NCBI RefSeq assembly: GCF_020497125.1
Contig: NC_059082.1
Coordinates: 20,821,965-20,885,964, forward strand
From: Mauremys mutica
Lineage: Eukaryota > Chordata > Testudines > Geoemydidae
Direction of reading: 5' to 3'
Length of the DNA stretch: 64,000 bases
Of this stretch, positions 21,251-34,071 are shown in pieces (within the stretch, counting starts at the first letter, position 1; each line of letters starts with the position of its first letter). Position numbers and translations under genes: made by a program. Under the pieces are notes generated by a model. That model did no database searches. It was not told the origin of the DNA and saw only the letters and a list, made by a program, of their open reading frames with translations.

Positions 21251-24200
21251 ATTAATGACAGGAAACTGTGTAAAGGAAATGCTGGAAAACAGTTGCAAAT
21301 CCAAACTAGAAGTCATTTGGGCTATATTCTGTCATTTCTTGGAATACACAATAATGTTAAGTATGAAAAGTTTGGTTGTGTTTCCCCCTTAGTGCTAACT
21401 TTGTATATAGTCTGATACAAAATGACTTCACTGGTTGGAAGAGCAAATTCAGGTGCATGACTTCATTGGGCTGTATCCTGCACAACACAGGTGTTATGTG
21501 CTGCACATAAAAACATCAAGTAAAAACTGGAGAGCAAGTCAATTATTCCCCTTCATTAAGGAGAGAGCTGCTACACAGCCACCAAGTTAATCCTGTCTAG
21601 TAGCAGGAGTCAGGCCAAATTGGGAAGTACTTTGCCAAGTGTCTTATTTGCATATTAAGGATTATGGGCATCCATTTGCCGTCCACCCAGCCCCCCCTTT
21701 CTTCACATCTGCTCTTGAGAGTAAAGCAGCAAACATGCTGAAGACTAATTTTGCCTCCTTGTGGAGCACTGAGACCTTGCATGGTCATCTAGACTGCTCA
21801 AATTTGCACCAGAGCACAATCTTGTACTCTCTGCTCCCAACAACACAAGGACCAGCAGTACCAAGGTTGTTACTCCTAGTTCCATGCATCATTGCAAATA
21901 CACACTGCTTGCCAGGGGAAAACTGGTACATTTGAGGGGGTTGAGGCGCAGCATCTCACAGAACTAGGCCCAGTACAAACAAATTTAAAAGAATTTGTTA
22001 GTGATTTTCAGTGTTAGGCTAAATGTTGCTATTTCTTGGTCTTATTTAGGTTAAGAATGATGTAAAATTTAACTAATAAAGGAAGAACAACAGCGCTACA
22101 TGTTTTATATATATTTTCATTAAAATGTTATGGCATCTATACTAGTTTTATAGCTACTCCTAACCTTCTCTCTGTTGTTCTGTGTATACAAACATGCCGG
22201 TAACAGATATTGGTTGCATTTGTCATGAGTACTGTAAGGTAACCTGTGAACTGGTATCATAATGGGATACCTAGCCCACATATTTAAAAAAAAATACATA
22301 CAACAATAAATATTGGGTCCGGTTCTGCAATCATTTTACATACAGTACATCCATTCATGAAAATGGAAATGTTAAATGCAGACTGACAGCATGATGGGAC
22401 TAAACATCTCCATCCCCATCTAAATGTCATCAAGTCCAATATTATAATCTATAGACCAGGCAACCCCTACATACTCCTGCACCAAGGGTATTTGAGGAGT
22501 GGAAGGAATGTGTGTGTCAGTCAGAGTGGGAGCTTGGGGGCTGCTCTAATTTATGAGACCTAGGTATGGTTATAAGAGGCAATATGACAGCTCAGAATTG
22601 CTCTGACCCCTCTCTGCTATCAGTTGGAATTTCCCTTCACCAGGATAGGTCTTGGCTTTCACCATATAGCCAGAAAAAGTCTGCTTTTTAGTTCTCAGGA
22701 GCACAGAGGGTGTGGAACAAGAACTGAGAATATGGTTGTGTCTGGAAAGTCAGGTTATAGTTATAATGACAGCATTAGACTGGGAAGGTATTGGTAGGTC
22801 TTGTCACATTTGCTGTTTCCCCTCCAAGAGGAGAAATGTTGAAGGTCATTTTATTGCAGGTGATCACCAAGCTTGTGGAAAATGGATGCGCTCTCCAAAA
22901 TGCACACCATTCCAGTTCAATAGCAATGCCTTTTGAGAGCAACTACTCTAATACAGTGGACAATGAAAATGGCCTGATTCTGCCCTGAGCATAAATAAAG
23001 ACTTCCAATTTTCCTTTGTAAACTATCGATTATTATTACTATGATGAAAACTGCTCATTACTTCTGTTGTTCAGACTTTACCATCAACTGTTGTCCTATC
23101 CAGTAATAAGCTGCCTTATCGCCTTGTGATGGTCAAAGAGAAATATTAATCTTATACGAGTTTGCTTTTAGTGCACTTTAACATCTGACAGTAATATTAT
23201 AATGTTATTTACTGTTTTATCTTTAGATCTTACCACTGAGAGCAAATGTGAAGATCTTTAAACTGCTGGCATCAGTGTTCCCATACAGGCTGGCATGAGC
23301 TCAGGTGGGTGATCCTGCCAAAAGTCAGAGAAAAATATTCATCGGACAGATGATTTATTTTACTCATGCCTTCCCAGTATCCACAGAAAGCGTGTTTATA
23401 TATGCCTGCTGCAGGTTTAATGATAAGACCATTAAGACAGATCTGAATGCAACACACCAACTTGTTGACTTTTTCAGGAACTGTGAACATGAATACTGAT
23501 TCCCAAAGGGCATTTTCTATAGAGAAATTGTCCTTTCATGAATGCAACAAAACAATCCTACCAGGAAAGAATAACAGTGCTCTGCATGGTTAGTTTTAAT
23601 AAACTGTATTAGAAAGATGGTCAATGGCATGGGGCCGGGGGGAAAGAAAAGAAAAAAAAGCCAGTGGCCAATCTAAGATTAATGAAGTGTAGTATCAAAC
23701 ACAGTTGTTAATTCTAGATCTAAGATGCTTTGAAGTTCATGGAAATGTGCCTCCTAGTAATTCTAATATGGGATTATCTCTCTTGACATCAGAAAAATAA
23801 TATTCAGAGATGGCATTTAAGAGCGGACTTGTACAAAAGCACTTTAGGAGCAAGCAAACTTGTAATTTTTACCATATGCGGAACATTTTTAATAATACTA
23901 TTTAAGTTTCTACACACACACACACACACACAAAAAGAAAACTAAAATCTCTAGCAAAAAGATATATTGAAAAATATATTTTACATAACTAATTTGTCGA
24001 CTTATTCAAAATAACTTCTGTTTAGGATGCTGAATTTCTTGACAAAATGCAACAAAGAAGAAATGGACTTGACAAGAAAGAGACCGTTGGATCATCTGAC
24101 CCTTGTCTATTCTCACATCAGGATAATTATTAATTTTCATAGTGGGCACCAAATTCAAGTTGTAATATACAATAATAGGCAATCAGGAAAGGACTCTGAA

Positions 24201-24353
24201 ATATACGTAGTATATTTGAAATTAAAAAACTACAAAGCGCTATAGTTGATCTTTAGACTTGTATAGCAGAACTCCACAGTTCTTTCTTTCTCTATTGTTC
24301 AGGCTCCCTGTGAAAATATTATCATTTTTTACTTCGTAACAAGTCCTTTCGGG
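21251..24353. other. Unassigned sequence
   Basis: About 3.1 kb with no recognised gene. It holds a (CA)n run at 23912-23932. Frames of up to 98 codons (21639-21935 +) are overlapped by antisense frames and show no family. Confidence 0.4.
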
Positions 24354-24422
24354 TGAGATTTTTCCAGGGCACCTAAGAGAACTGGGTGTCTAATTCTCTC
24401 AAATGTTTTTGAAAATCCCACC
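24354..24422. mobile_element. Short palindromic repeat
   Basis: GTGAGATTTTTCCAGGGCAC on the left is answered by GTTTTTGAAAATCCCACC on the right, with CTGGGTGTCTAATTCT near the centre. It belongs to the GATTTTC...GAAAATC fold-back group also seen at 1148, 34072 and 59809. Confidence 0.5.
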
Positions 24423-24705
24423 ATTAATGCATTAGATAGTTCCTTATGTACCAAACAATTTCCCAATGCCCTTCACATTAATCTACACACTTAAATCTTT
24501 AAATTTTCACACAGTAGTCTTTGATCAAAGGTTTATTCTGATAATTTACTGTATAGTTAATGCATTTTTTTAAAAATTACAATTAAAGTGTTCTCAGCTT
24601 CTAATACTCAGAGAATTCTTTGTAAAATAGATCAACTTTAACATGACAAAGGTGTCTGGACTTTTAATACCTTTGGTAGAGCATTCCATCAAAAGGGTGC
24701 CGGAA

Positions 24706-24835
24706 GTGATGGTTTAGTAATTTAAGCATCAGTTTTGGAATACCTCAGTGACCCTAGAACCATAGCTTCAGATCCCAGCAGAGTTCATTCAGCCCTCACA
24801 TTTCCCAAGGTAGATAAAGAGCAGTATCTCTGCAC
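24706..24835 (+). repeat. tRNA-derived SINE (L2-tail type)
   Basis: GATGGTTTAGTAATTTAAGC resembles a pol III A-box region, and GCTTCAGATCCCAGC stands where a B-box is expected. TTCATTCAGCCCTCACATTT then CCCAAGGTAGATAAA matches a SINE body I recognise from reptile and monotreme L2-mobilised SINEs. Old and diverged. Confidence 0.5.
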
Positions 24836-27289
24836 ATTCTATTAAGGCAAATAATCTCTTACATTGTATACTGCTCTTTGTTTTTGCAGCATCTGTGTGC
24901 ACATTTGGCTGTGGTTGTGGTTTCAATATATATATGTTTCAGCCGAAAATACTGATTGTTAAATCAGTATGTGGTGTCAAATTCATAGTACACAAACTGT
25001 TATATATAGTTATATAGCTATGTTTATACCCAGTTATATAGATCATGGCATATCTTAGGTATACAAACCAAAAGTGTGATATGCCAAGAGGCTGCCACAA
25101 CTCACTCATTCTCACACGCACACATAAATGCTGCATTCTCCTCTCACATTGTCAAAAGCAATTTCCATCCAGCTATGTTCTCTTGCACAAAGTGCTATGA
25201 AAGAGTTCACTAAAATGAAGAACATTTTGAACTCCTGTTAGTAACGTGAATTGAATTCTACTTGGATGACGTATAAAGGATGAAATTGTGCAAACTGCAC
25301 GCACGCAGACCTGGACTAAGGACAGCAGAGTTGTGCTGCCTCCAGAGTACCGCTGGGAAGAGTTGTGAATCAGGAAGGAACATTTCTTCCCTGAGCAATT
25401 TGCTATGCTGGCCATCCTTTCCAGTGGTACAACGTACCTCCCCACCCCCAATGTTCCAGGCCAATTGTTCAGGTATTTGGCAATGTTCCTACCATCTTCC
25501 AGCCCCTCATCACCCCTTTGGGGTGATGCACATCCCAGGGCCACACTGAGGTAGAAGTCCCTTCACTCCTTGAATTCAAGAACTGCAGTTGTGTATGGCT
25601 TTTATGCATGGGGCCCAAGGGAGGACGGAACGGAAGCTCCTTGTACATACCCTTCCCCTCCCCCCCATATTAATGCAAACCACAGTATGACCCTAAATGA
25701 AAACATATCTTTATATAGGTCACAGATGAAAAGAACAAGGTGAACTGATTAATTTAATCTAGCCATGGAATTACAGTCCTCTAGCAACTATTACAAATCC
25801 ACACCATGTCTCTCAGTGCTGGATTGTATATTTAGATCTCTGAGCTGGCTAAAAGATGTGTAAAATCACAAGTAGGAAGAGAACATCCTGTTTACTTCTC
25901 ATCTTAGGAGGCTCCCATGAGTTGTTTTTTCTTGAAATGTGGTCATAGCCATACCTAGGTGGAAGTACATGAACAACTGAATCACTGGGTTGAAACCTTC
26001 CACTTTTTTCATGACCATGCTTAAATGTAGGGATATGCAGACCTGGGTGTGTTAGCAATCCACTGCAGTTTTGGGAGCACAAAGGGATTTTCAGTGCATT
26101 TAATACAGTTTTGAACAGAAGCTGAAGCTTGCTGCAGAAACACATGAGTTATATTGGTTTAAGGGGCAACAGATGTACAAGTTTCAGTTTAGAATAAAGT
26201 ACTTGGTATTGGAGCTGAGAGAAAATTGGTATCTATATTGCAGAATGTAAAGCATGACTTGATACATAAAAATGAACTCAAGAACCAATGTACTCAAAAG
26301 CCAGACTGCATGAAATCTTAAAAGCCAAGCCAGATGAAACCTCTCTCTCTCTCAGCCAAATCCACAGAGTGATCAAAGTGGACGCAAGGGGCATGGAAAC
26401 ACAGCATCACTTATTAAAATGTCTCCTTGCCATGCCAGCCTATCCATAGTCAGATTGGGCTGATGTGCCAAGAGAAGTGGAGACACTCTACAATGTGGGA
26501 ACCAAGTGTAGTCATCTAAGGGTTGGGGCAAGGAGTTAAGGTAGGCAATCTTTTCCTCCAAACTGCCCCCTCCCCCATACCACCCAAAGTGCTCAGTGGA
26601 TCTTAGTCCCATTCTCTCCCTGTTCAGTTCTGCTGTGGGGCTGCAGTAACCCCTGCACAGCACTCGAGATGTGGGAGAGAGGATCCCTATTTTTCGAGAA
26701 TGTTGATGATTAAGAGTGAGGGGTCAGATATTGGGTCTTCCTTAATTATCCTGAATGGAATATTTGGCTCAGTGGCCACAACCTATCTCCCAAATCACAC
26801 CAGTGTTCATAGCTGGTAACTCGGAGGGCTGATTTAGGGCTGTGTGGCCAAAGGTTCCATCTTCAGCCATTAAAGAGAAAGTCATCCCAGTTCCCAGATC
26901 TTGGAGATCCATTGTACAGATGTTGTACCTTTGTTGATCATAGATCTTTGAGACAGGTAATGGAGAGTAGATCAACTTTTTATGTTACATTTATTTTATT
27001 TTTCAGTTGCTTTACTCCAAATTTCATTGTTGTTTCTGACACTTCCAAACACATTTTCTAGCTGATTCTGGAAATTAAGAAAAGTTGGTATTTTAATACT
27101 ATCACTGAATAAGTACAACAGGCCTAGAAGACTTTTCACTTCAAATGCAATTATTATTTTTTGTATAACATTGCTCATGCAAAAGTATTATAGAACACAT
27201 TGAAGTCGGACATAAACTTTGCATCAATAAGCTATGTACAGGAGGTTACAATGTATCAAAGACAGGGCATGTGTAGATGTGGTAGGATA
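24836..27289. other. Unassigned sequence
   Basis: About 2.45 kb with no recognised repeat or gene. A 123-codon minus frame (25173-25544) overlaps an 89-codon plus frame and has no recognisable domain. Confidence 0.4.
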
Positions 27290-27990
27290 AGCATGAAAAA
27301 GGGTGCAATGACCAAGTGACAGGGAAAAAAAGCTTCAATAGAGATGGGCACAGAATGTAATGGAATTTGCAAGCCAGTGAAGGATCTTAAAGGTTTGGGA
27401 AATTTTCTCTACTGGAAAATGGAATGGAGAAGACACCATTCCAAAGATTGATGATAAGATGAACCATCATAGTCTGGATAATTTATAAACAAAGGGAGAC
27501 CTTATAGAGACCACAAGAAGGAGACTACACTTGTCAAGAGGAGGAGAGAGGAAGAAATGCTAAAAGCTTTGACAGAAGAGTGGTTGATATAGTGCCTGAT
27601 GTGGATGATGTTATGGAGCTGATAGAAGGCAAACTCAAAGGCCTGGGAGATATGAAATAAAAGGAGAGTTTGGGGAGAATTCGAACACTAATGTTCCTGA
27701 AAGTAGGGGTGAAGGTAAACCAGTATGAGAAATGGAGAGAATGAAGTTTTGGTTGAAACTATTCTTATTAATGAGAAAGTAATGGAGTTTAACACAGTTT
27801 TAGCAGAACCAGAGATTAATGACACAGAAGCAGAGAGAGTAAAGAAGAGACCAAAATTATGAAGGGAACAGAGATTTAAGTATCATCTTTCCACAACTGA
27901 CATCCAAATGTGAATTCAGAAAGGAAGTGGCTAAGGGGAATAAGGGAACTAAAAGAGTAAAGGGGCCCAAGCATAGAATCCAGAGGGGCC
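27290..27990 (-). repeat. Possible L2-like LINE remnant
   Basis: The purine-rich plus strand has words in the order CAAGCCAGTGAAGG, CTTGTCAAGAGGAGGAGAGA, ATGTTATGGAGCTGATAGAA and GGCCTGGGAGATATGAA. These resemble the antisense of the 3' half of L2 ORF2 as seen in other amniotes. All frames are broken. The match is from memory and weak. Confidence 0.35.
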
Positions 27991-28110
27991 CTTAGTGGAG
28001 GAATCCATTAGCAGAGGAATTTACATTCCAAATCACAAAAAGGAGAAGCTGGATACATTGAGGCAAATCCAGGACAGCAAAGTACCTGTGACCTTAGCTG
28101 GTTAAGTTGT

Positions 28111-28524
28111 TGTGGCAGGGTGCTGTCTCAGAGCACACCTCTTCAAGGCACAGCATGGCCAGGCAGGCATGCCAGCTTCAGTTTCCTCTTGCTTCTCCCA
28201 AATAACTTGTTCACAGACCAAATCCTTCCCCCTGGTTAAGGGATTCCACAGGCCTCTTTCGCGGGGCAGTGCAATGGCTCAAGCTGGCTTCCCAGATTTA
28301 CTAGTAGGATTCCAGCTCTGCTTCATAGGGCCTCTCTTCTCTGTCCCTTTATCTCTCCAGAGGCTTTTTTTTTTAAATCATCTTCACCACAGTGGGATGA
28401 TTTTAGATGCATGACCTGTCTGTCATGTCACTTTGCTTATTTTCTCCATCTGGGGTGGCAAGATGATTGTGTAACAGGTGGGGCTGGACCTATCTGCCCT
28501 TACAGAGGCAGTTACCCTGTGACA
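28111..28524 (+). mobile_element. Solo LTR, 414 bp
   Basis: The unit opens TGTGGCAGGGTGCT and closes GTTACCCTGTGACA, so the ends are TG...CA and form an 11-base inverted repeat with two mismatches. Flanking pentamers are GTTGT and GTTTT (4 of 5). It holds no coding sequence; the 100-codon plus frame (28112-28414) starts inside the LTR. No clear AATAAA was found. A third LTR family, unrelated by eye to the other two. Confidence 0.55.
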
Positions 28525-29026
28525 GTTTTGTGTCATGGTCTCTAGAACCAAGTGCAAGGAGGGAAAGGATGGATGAGGTTTTAAAAAGAGAGAGAATATT
28601 ATTAGTCACATGTTAAAGGGCATTTTCAGAAATCTGAAAGTGGCACAGCCAGATTAGAAACAGCAGTGGATGGTCTAATAGATGAGAAAAGGTACCTTTT
28701 TCCAAATTTTTGCTAAGAGAGGAATGATTCATAATAATTCTTAATTTTAATATATCTTATCCTAGTCAACCATCATAGTTTAATCCATTGGTTCACACAT
28801 ACAACCATTAATTTGGTGTAGACTATTCCCCAGTTCAGTTGTGCTACATAATAGGAGTGAAAATGCAGCAGTTCAAAACATAATGGATCATTTGGAGTGA
28901 GATCTATAACTATTTTTGTTCCCTTTCATGCATTTGTGTTTCATTTTTCCTTCATTAGATTGAATGCTTTGAATACCATAGAAGTTTCCAAAATATTTAT
29001 GTATATACATATATGCTAAAAAGGTG
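28525..29026. other. Unassigned sequence
   Basis: Nothing was recognised in these 500 bases. Confidence 0.4.
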
Positions 29027-29034
29027 CATCTATC

Positions 29035-29169
29035 TAGGGTGACCAGATGTCCCATTTTTAAAGGGACAGTCCCATTTTTTGGGACTTTTTCTTATATTAC
29101 TTATATTATTTTTCTATTACCCCCTAACCCCCTGTCCCGTTTTTTCACAATTGCTATCTGGTAATCCTA
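29035..29169. mobile_element. hAT-type MITE (135 bp)
   Basis: An exact 8-bp target duplication CATCTATC lies at 29027-29034 and 29170-29177. The ends are TAGGGTGACCAGATGTCC on the left and, reverse-complemented, TAGGATTACCAGATAGCA on the right. The interior has two AGGGACAGTCCC/TTTTTTGGGAC-type self-pairing words and a C-rich patch, and no coding sequence. Confidence 0.85.
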
Positions 29170-29177
29170 CATCTATC

Positions 29178-30784
29178 CATACACTCTAAGTTATATCAAG
29201 GGCCTCAGTATATCACAACATTGCTAACCCAACTTAACTATAGAGCAGCAATACAATTCAGCATAGGCCACTACTAACATAACCAACAGTAATGTAAAAC
29301 TCTGCAGGAAGTTGTTGGTGTAACTCCCTACAAATAATGGAAATCTGATACTGAAAGTATTTCAAAACCCTGATATTACAAAATATTGCAAGTTTGCATA
29401 CATCAAGGAAATGTTACATTTTGAAGTTTTACGTGGGGAAAAATGAATCATGTTCAACATTGCTATAAAATACACAGAAGCGAGGTTAATTGAAAAACCG
29501 AAATAATATAAAAATATGCTCAACCTGTACTAAGAATAAATATGGTGTGTAAATCTCTACTTAGCCTGATGGGATAGTGAAAACTTTCAATGAATATCAG
29601 CTAAAGAAATGAATGAGTAAAAGCATGTAATAGGTATTAGCCAGCTGGCATATCACTAAGCCTTGGCACAGATACAGGAGACCTCCACCACCATGGAAAC
29701 ATTTCAAAGATTATTTTGTCTCCCACCCAAGAAGGAAGAAAATCCCCCGTAGGACAAAATTGGTATTCAGTGGTTAAGACTATCAACTTCTAGGGAAAAA
29801 AAGAAGTGGTTGTCACAACTGGAGCTGGGCCACACATATCTGGGCCTCCTTGAAAAGCGACTCATCTATTTTCCCATCTGAAAGGCCCAATATTAAGTGT
29901 ACAATCTTTTTCTCCTCATGCTACTTTAGACATCTCTGCCATGCCAGATGGGGAAAGTTATAGAGCTACAGGTAAGAGGCTAGTAAGGAATATGTTTTTG
30001 TAGCACTTATAAATTAATGTCAAGGTTAGATTTACCTGTGTCCTGTTCCTTTAAAGATTGAAGGTCTGTTTATGGGATCAAAGGGGATAGCTCTGCTTGC
30101 AGCAGTAGAAATGTGTGTGTTCTAAGAGGACTGAGCAGCAATGGGGCTTTCACAAGCTGTATTTGGTTTTTTTTTATACCAAGTTTAATAAACCTTCAGT
30201 TTTAAAACTGTCCCTGGTCTGGGAGGGTAGCATTTTGAATGAGCCATAAATGAGGCTTGCTTTTTGAAATAAGTTTATTAAACCAAGTTCTGTTGGGAAC
30301 TTTTACAGGCAGGACCTTCCACACTCTGGAAAGACAGGCAAGAATCTCTCACACAATATTCTGAGCCTATTGTAAACACACAATGCAATTAGCGGTCCCA
30401 CCCTATTTCTGAGGGGATAGATGCAATTAGCCAAAATACAAACAAATTAAAAAAAATATTCACTTCTGAAGACAACCATTTTTGCATATAAATGTTCTTC
30501 TTTGTGACCAGAACTAAAGTGCATGGAGAGGAAGGGGCTAAGATATTCCCGAACAGCTCTCAGTAGGCATAAAGCAGTTAGTACCCAATTCATGCCCGGT
30601 GCCACTGGAGTGTGTGTGGGCAAATATTACAATATCATTTCATCCTCTACCTCTTGGGCTGGCAACCCATGAACTGCAGGTGTGGGACCATTGTGTACCC
30701 ACAGTATGTATGAGGGTTAGATATCCAGTTACATACTGTGAGCAAGGGAATATGGGAAAGAGAAGAAAAATATTTAATTTTAAC
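29178..30784. other. Unassigned sequence
   Basis: About 1.6 kb with no recognised repeat or gene; only short frames are present (65 codons at most). Confidence 0.4.
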
Positions 30785-31600
30785 ATAGAATCATAGAAAC
30801 GTAAGGCTGGACAGGATCTCAAGAGATCAACAAGTCCAGCCCTTTGCGCTGTGACAGGAACAAGTAAACTTAGACCATCCCTGACAGGTGTTTGTCCAAC
30901 CTGTTCTTAGAAACCTTCAGTGATGGGGATTCTACAACCTCCCTTTGAAGCCTATTTCACAGTTTAACTACCCTTAAAGTTAGGAAGCTTTTCCTAATAT
31001 CTAACCTAAATCTCCTTTGCTGCAGATTAAGCCCATTATTTCTTGTCCTACCTTCAGTGGACATGGAGAACAATTGATCACTGTCCTCTTTATAACAGTC
31101 CTTTACATATTTGAAGACTTATCAGGCCTCCCCTCAGTTTTCATTTCTCTAGACTAAACATGCCAGTTTTTTTTAGCTTTTCCTCAAAGGTCAGGTTTTC
31201 TAAACCTTTTATCATTTTTGTTGCTGTCCTCTGGACTCTCTTCAATTTGTCCACAGCTTTCCTAAAGTGTCATGCCCAGAACATATTACTTTAGCTGGGG
31301 TTTCACCAGTGCCAAGTAAGGGGACAATTACCTTCTGTGTCTTACATATGGTACTTCTGTTAATATACCCCAGAATGATATGAACCTTTTCCACAACTGC
31401 ATCACATTGTTGACTCATATTCAATTTGTGATCCACTATAAACCCCAGTTCTTTCCTACAGTACTACCACCTAGCCAGATAGTCCCCATTTTGTAGTTGC
31501 ACATTTGATTTTTCCTTCCTAAGGGAAGTACTTTACACTTGTCTTTAATGAATGTCCTGGGTCTCCCGTTTCTTCTGCCAGATTAATTCAAGTATCAGTG
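30785..31600 (-). mobile_element. CR1 LINE, 3' part (ATTCTATG-tail subfamily), decayed
   Basis: The 3' end is at 30785 (ATAGAATCATAGAAA on the plus strand). Reading the minus strand, the ORF2 C-terminal region runs upstream with frameshifts and stops; a fragment at 31242-31436 keeps the [20 protein letters not shown] block. Upstream it continues into the CR1 segment around CCTTAGGAAGG. It is older than the 38-kb copy and the same subfamily as 50278-50975. Confidence 0.88.
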
Positions 31601-32286
31601 ATTTTTTTACACATTTCAGGGATATTTCTGAAGAGTAGCAAAACTGAGTTTAGTCACTTGGTACCAAACTTTTCCAGGTGTTCCTTCCATATCCAGTGAT
31701 TTATTCCACAACATGACCACATCTCAGGAATGAATCCTTTCCCATATGTAGCTGATTTAGCTTTCATCTCTAGCAGTCTACCCCAATAGGGTTGCATTGG
31801 CGAGTTCTTCTGCCTGTAACTAGTGCTTGAAAGTTAATGTAACTAATGTGCTAGTGGCCATTTGCTCATAATCCTGAGAATACCCTGAAGACATCAAGGG
31901 GGACACTGTTGTGAAGAGGAACTCACAATAGTCTGTCTACATCAAAATTAGTGGTCCTGCATTTGGAAGGAGTGGGCCTACATATATACAGAGGCATAGT
32001 CTGCCCAGAGTTACAATCATAACCTTTTTCTCTGTTTTAAGAAAACAGCCTAAAAGCAATAAGGACCAAATTTTCAGAATTGCATGTGTGTAAAAGTGCA
32101 TACACATAATTCGTGTACTCAGTCACAAACATAGGATGTACATCTTTGCATATGGAATTGTGTGGCTGTACACATCCTCATGGTCTTTGATGGCATGTTT
32201 TCTGTACTCTGTCATTGAGATGTTTTTGTCACTACCAATTTACAGTGGTCTAGCCTGATTCCGTTATTTAGAATGACACCGTAACT
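31601..32286. other. Unassigned sequence
   Basis: No named element. AATTTTCAGAATTGCATGTG near 32071 is a possible arm of a palindromic repeat. Confidence 0.35.
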
Positions 32287-32360
32287 GGCCCTTAGACCCC
32301 TGAAGTTGCCTGTTCCCAAATCCCAGCTCCAGTGTGGCAGTGTGCCAGTCAGTCAATTAA
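32287..32360 (+). repeat. Direct repeat, copy 1 (74 bp)
   Basis: The first 64 bases, from GGCCCTTAGACCCC to GTGTGCCAGTC, are identical to 32823-32886. The final AGTCAATTAA recurs after one inserted T in copy 2. Flanking bases on either side do not match. It is not a simple repeat and I do not recognise it as a mobile element. Confidence 0.95.
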
Positions 32361-32822
32361 TGGCATTTACCATTCATATCATCTGAAATATCTATATGGA
32401 AAAAAACATCAGCACCTTCCGAGATCCCTTTAAATGAACTTGAATACCTTGAAGTCAGTCAACCCTACCCACTTTCTCTCCCTTCCCCAAAGCAGAGATG
32501 TACACCCTTACTCTGCCCACTCAGCCAATGTACCCACATGTTGACAGTCATATCCAAATTATAGCAACACTTAAAAAATGCTGTCTAGTTAAGAACTAGA
32601 GAAGAAAACACATAAAAACCAAGCAAAACATTTAAACTTAATTTCATCTAGTCATGGGCTACAAAAACTTGCATTAGAAGACTATAAAACTTAGGTTTAT
32701 AGTTATAAACCTTTGAACTTGGTAGCTAACACACTTGAAGGAATCTTTGTTTCCTAGAGCATGAACCTGTACCAATGAAATCAATGGAAATTTTGACATT
32801 TACTTTAATAGGAGTAGAATTA
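32361..32822. other. Spacer between the direct repeats
   Basis: Unassigned sequence. A palindrome-type word (AATGAAATCAATGGAAATTT) lies near 32775. Confidence 0.4.
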
Positions 32823-32897
32823 GGCCCTTAGACCCCTGAAGTTGCCTGTTCCCAAATCCCAGCTCCAGTGTGGCAGTGTGCCAGTCTAGTCAATTAA
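32823..32897 (+). repeat. Direct repeat, copy 2 (75 bp)
   Basis: The same sequence as 32287-32360, with one extra T at 32887. The offset between copies is 536 bases. Confidence 0.95.
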
Positions 32898-34071
32898 CAC
32901 CCCAAATCCATCTTTTATAATCTGAATATTATAGATATTTATACAGAATATATATATATTCTTTTGCTTTTGGCAGAGACACGTCAATGTTTTCAGAAGT
33001 GTTTAGAGTATCACTTCAATCACTTCATCCTTAATAAAAATAGAACTCTACGTTTTAAAATTAAATTTCTAAAGTAACATCGGATCCCCACAAATATTCA
33101 GTCTTTCAACTCTCCTCTGCATGTTGTATTTGAAAAGACCTTTCCTCCAGTGTAGAATATTCTTTTAAAAATGCACTTGGAAGACTTCCGCCTGTCTCTA
33201 TGGATGTTTGGGTAAACATTTTTGTTCAAGCAATTTTGTTTAGCATGGTAATTCAATCTCTACCCCAGGGGGCTCTTTCTGCACAGGATGCCTGCTCACA
33301 GCTCTACCTGCAAAGTTATATTACAACAGACTTCATAGTCACTGCTAACTTATAGAGAACTCTAACTCACAAAGCAGGCACAATCATCTGTCATAGCCAG
33401 CTGTAAAAAAATACAGTATAGATTTTTTTCTTTCTTCAAGCTAAAAATTGCATGTAGCCACCATTCTTCAATAGTTTAATATCACACTTAATTATCGACA
33501 TTGTTAAGTTAGGAAATCTGTTTTATTTTGGGATCAGTGGGCACAGGCTGTATTTGTCAGCTCATTTAAAACAGATAACTAGACTTGGAGTGTGACTTTC
33601 ATGTATGGGGACCAAGTGGAGAGTGCTACTGTATTTCAAAGGAAAGGTGAAACAATAGTGATCATGCTGTGAACTGAATAAGCAGAGAGTCTATGGAGTG
33701 ATTTACAATTCTCATTGAAGTCAGCATGCAACAAAGTCCATCTCTTTTGTTGTGGTAGTGATTAGTGAATATAGTTGACCTACAATACCTACTGTGTTTA
33801 ATCCAATGTTTTTCATATAAAGCTAAAGGCTGAACTCACAATGTGTTTATTTCTTTGATACCATTCCAAGTTTTTCAGAGAGATATCTCTCTCTGCACAC
33901 TGAATTAACTGAAGGGGTGTATATAATTTAGAAGGTAACACAAAACAGTAATTATTAGTAAAGTAATAGTTCAGACCTAGTCCTGCTTGTCTTCTGATGC
34001 AAGGAATACTAGTAAAATGGCCCCAAGTGTGAGAATAGTAGAGCCATAGTAAAATAAACTTGAAAACAGTG
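32898..34071. other. Unassigned sequence
   Basis: No gene or repeat family was recognised; a short AT dinucleotide run lies near 32949. Confidence 0.4.
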
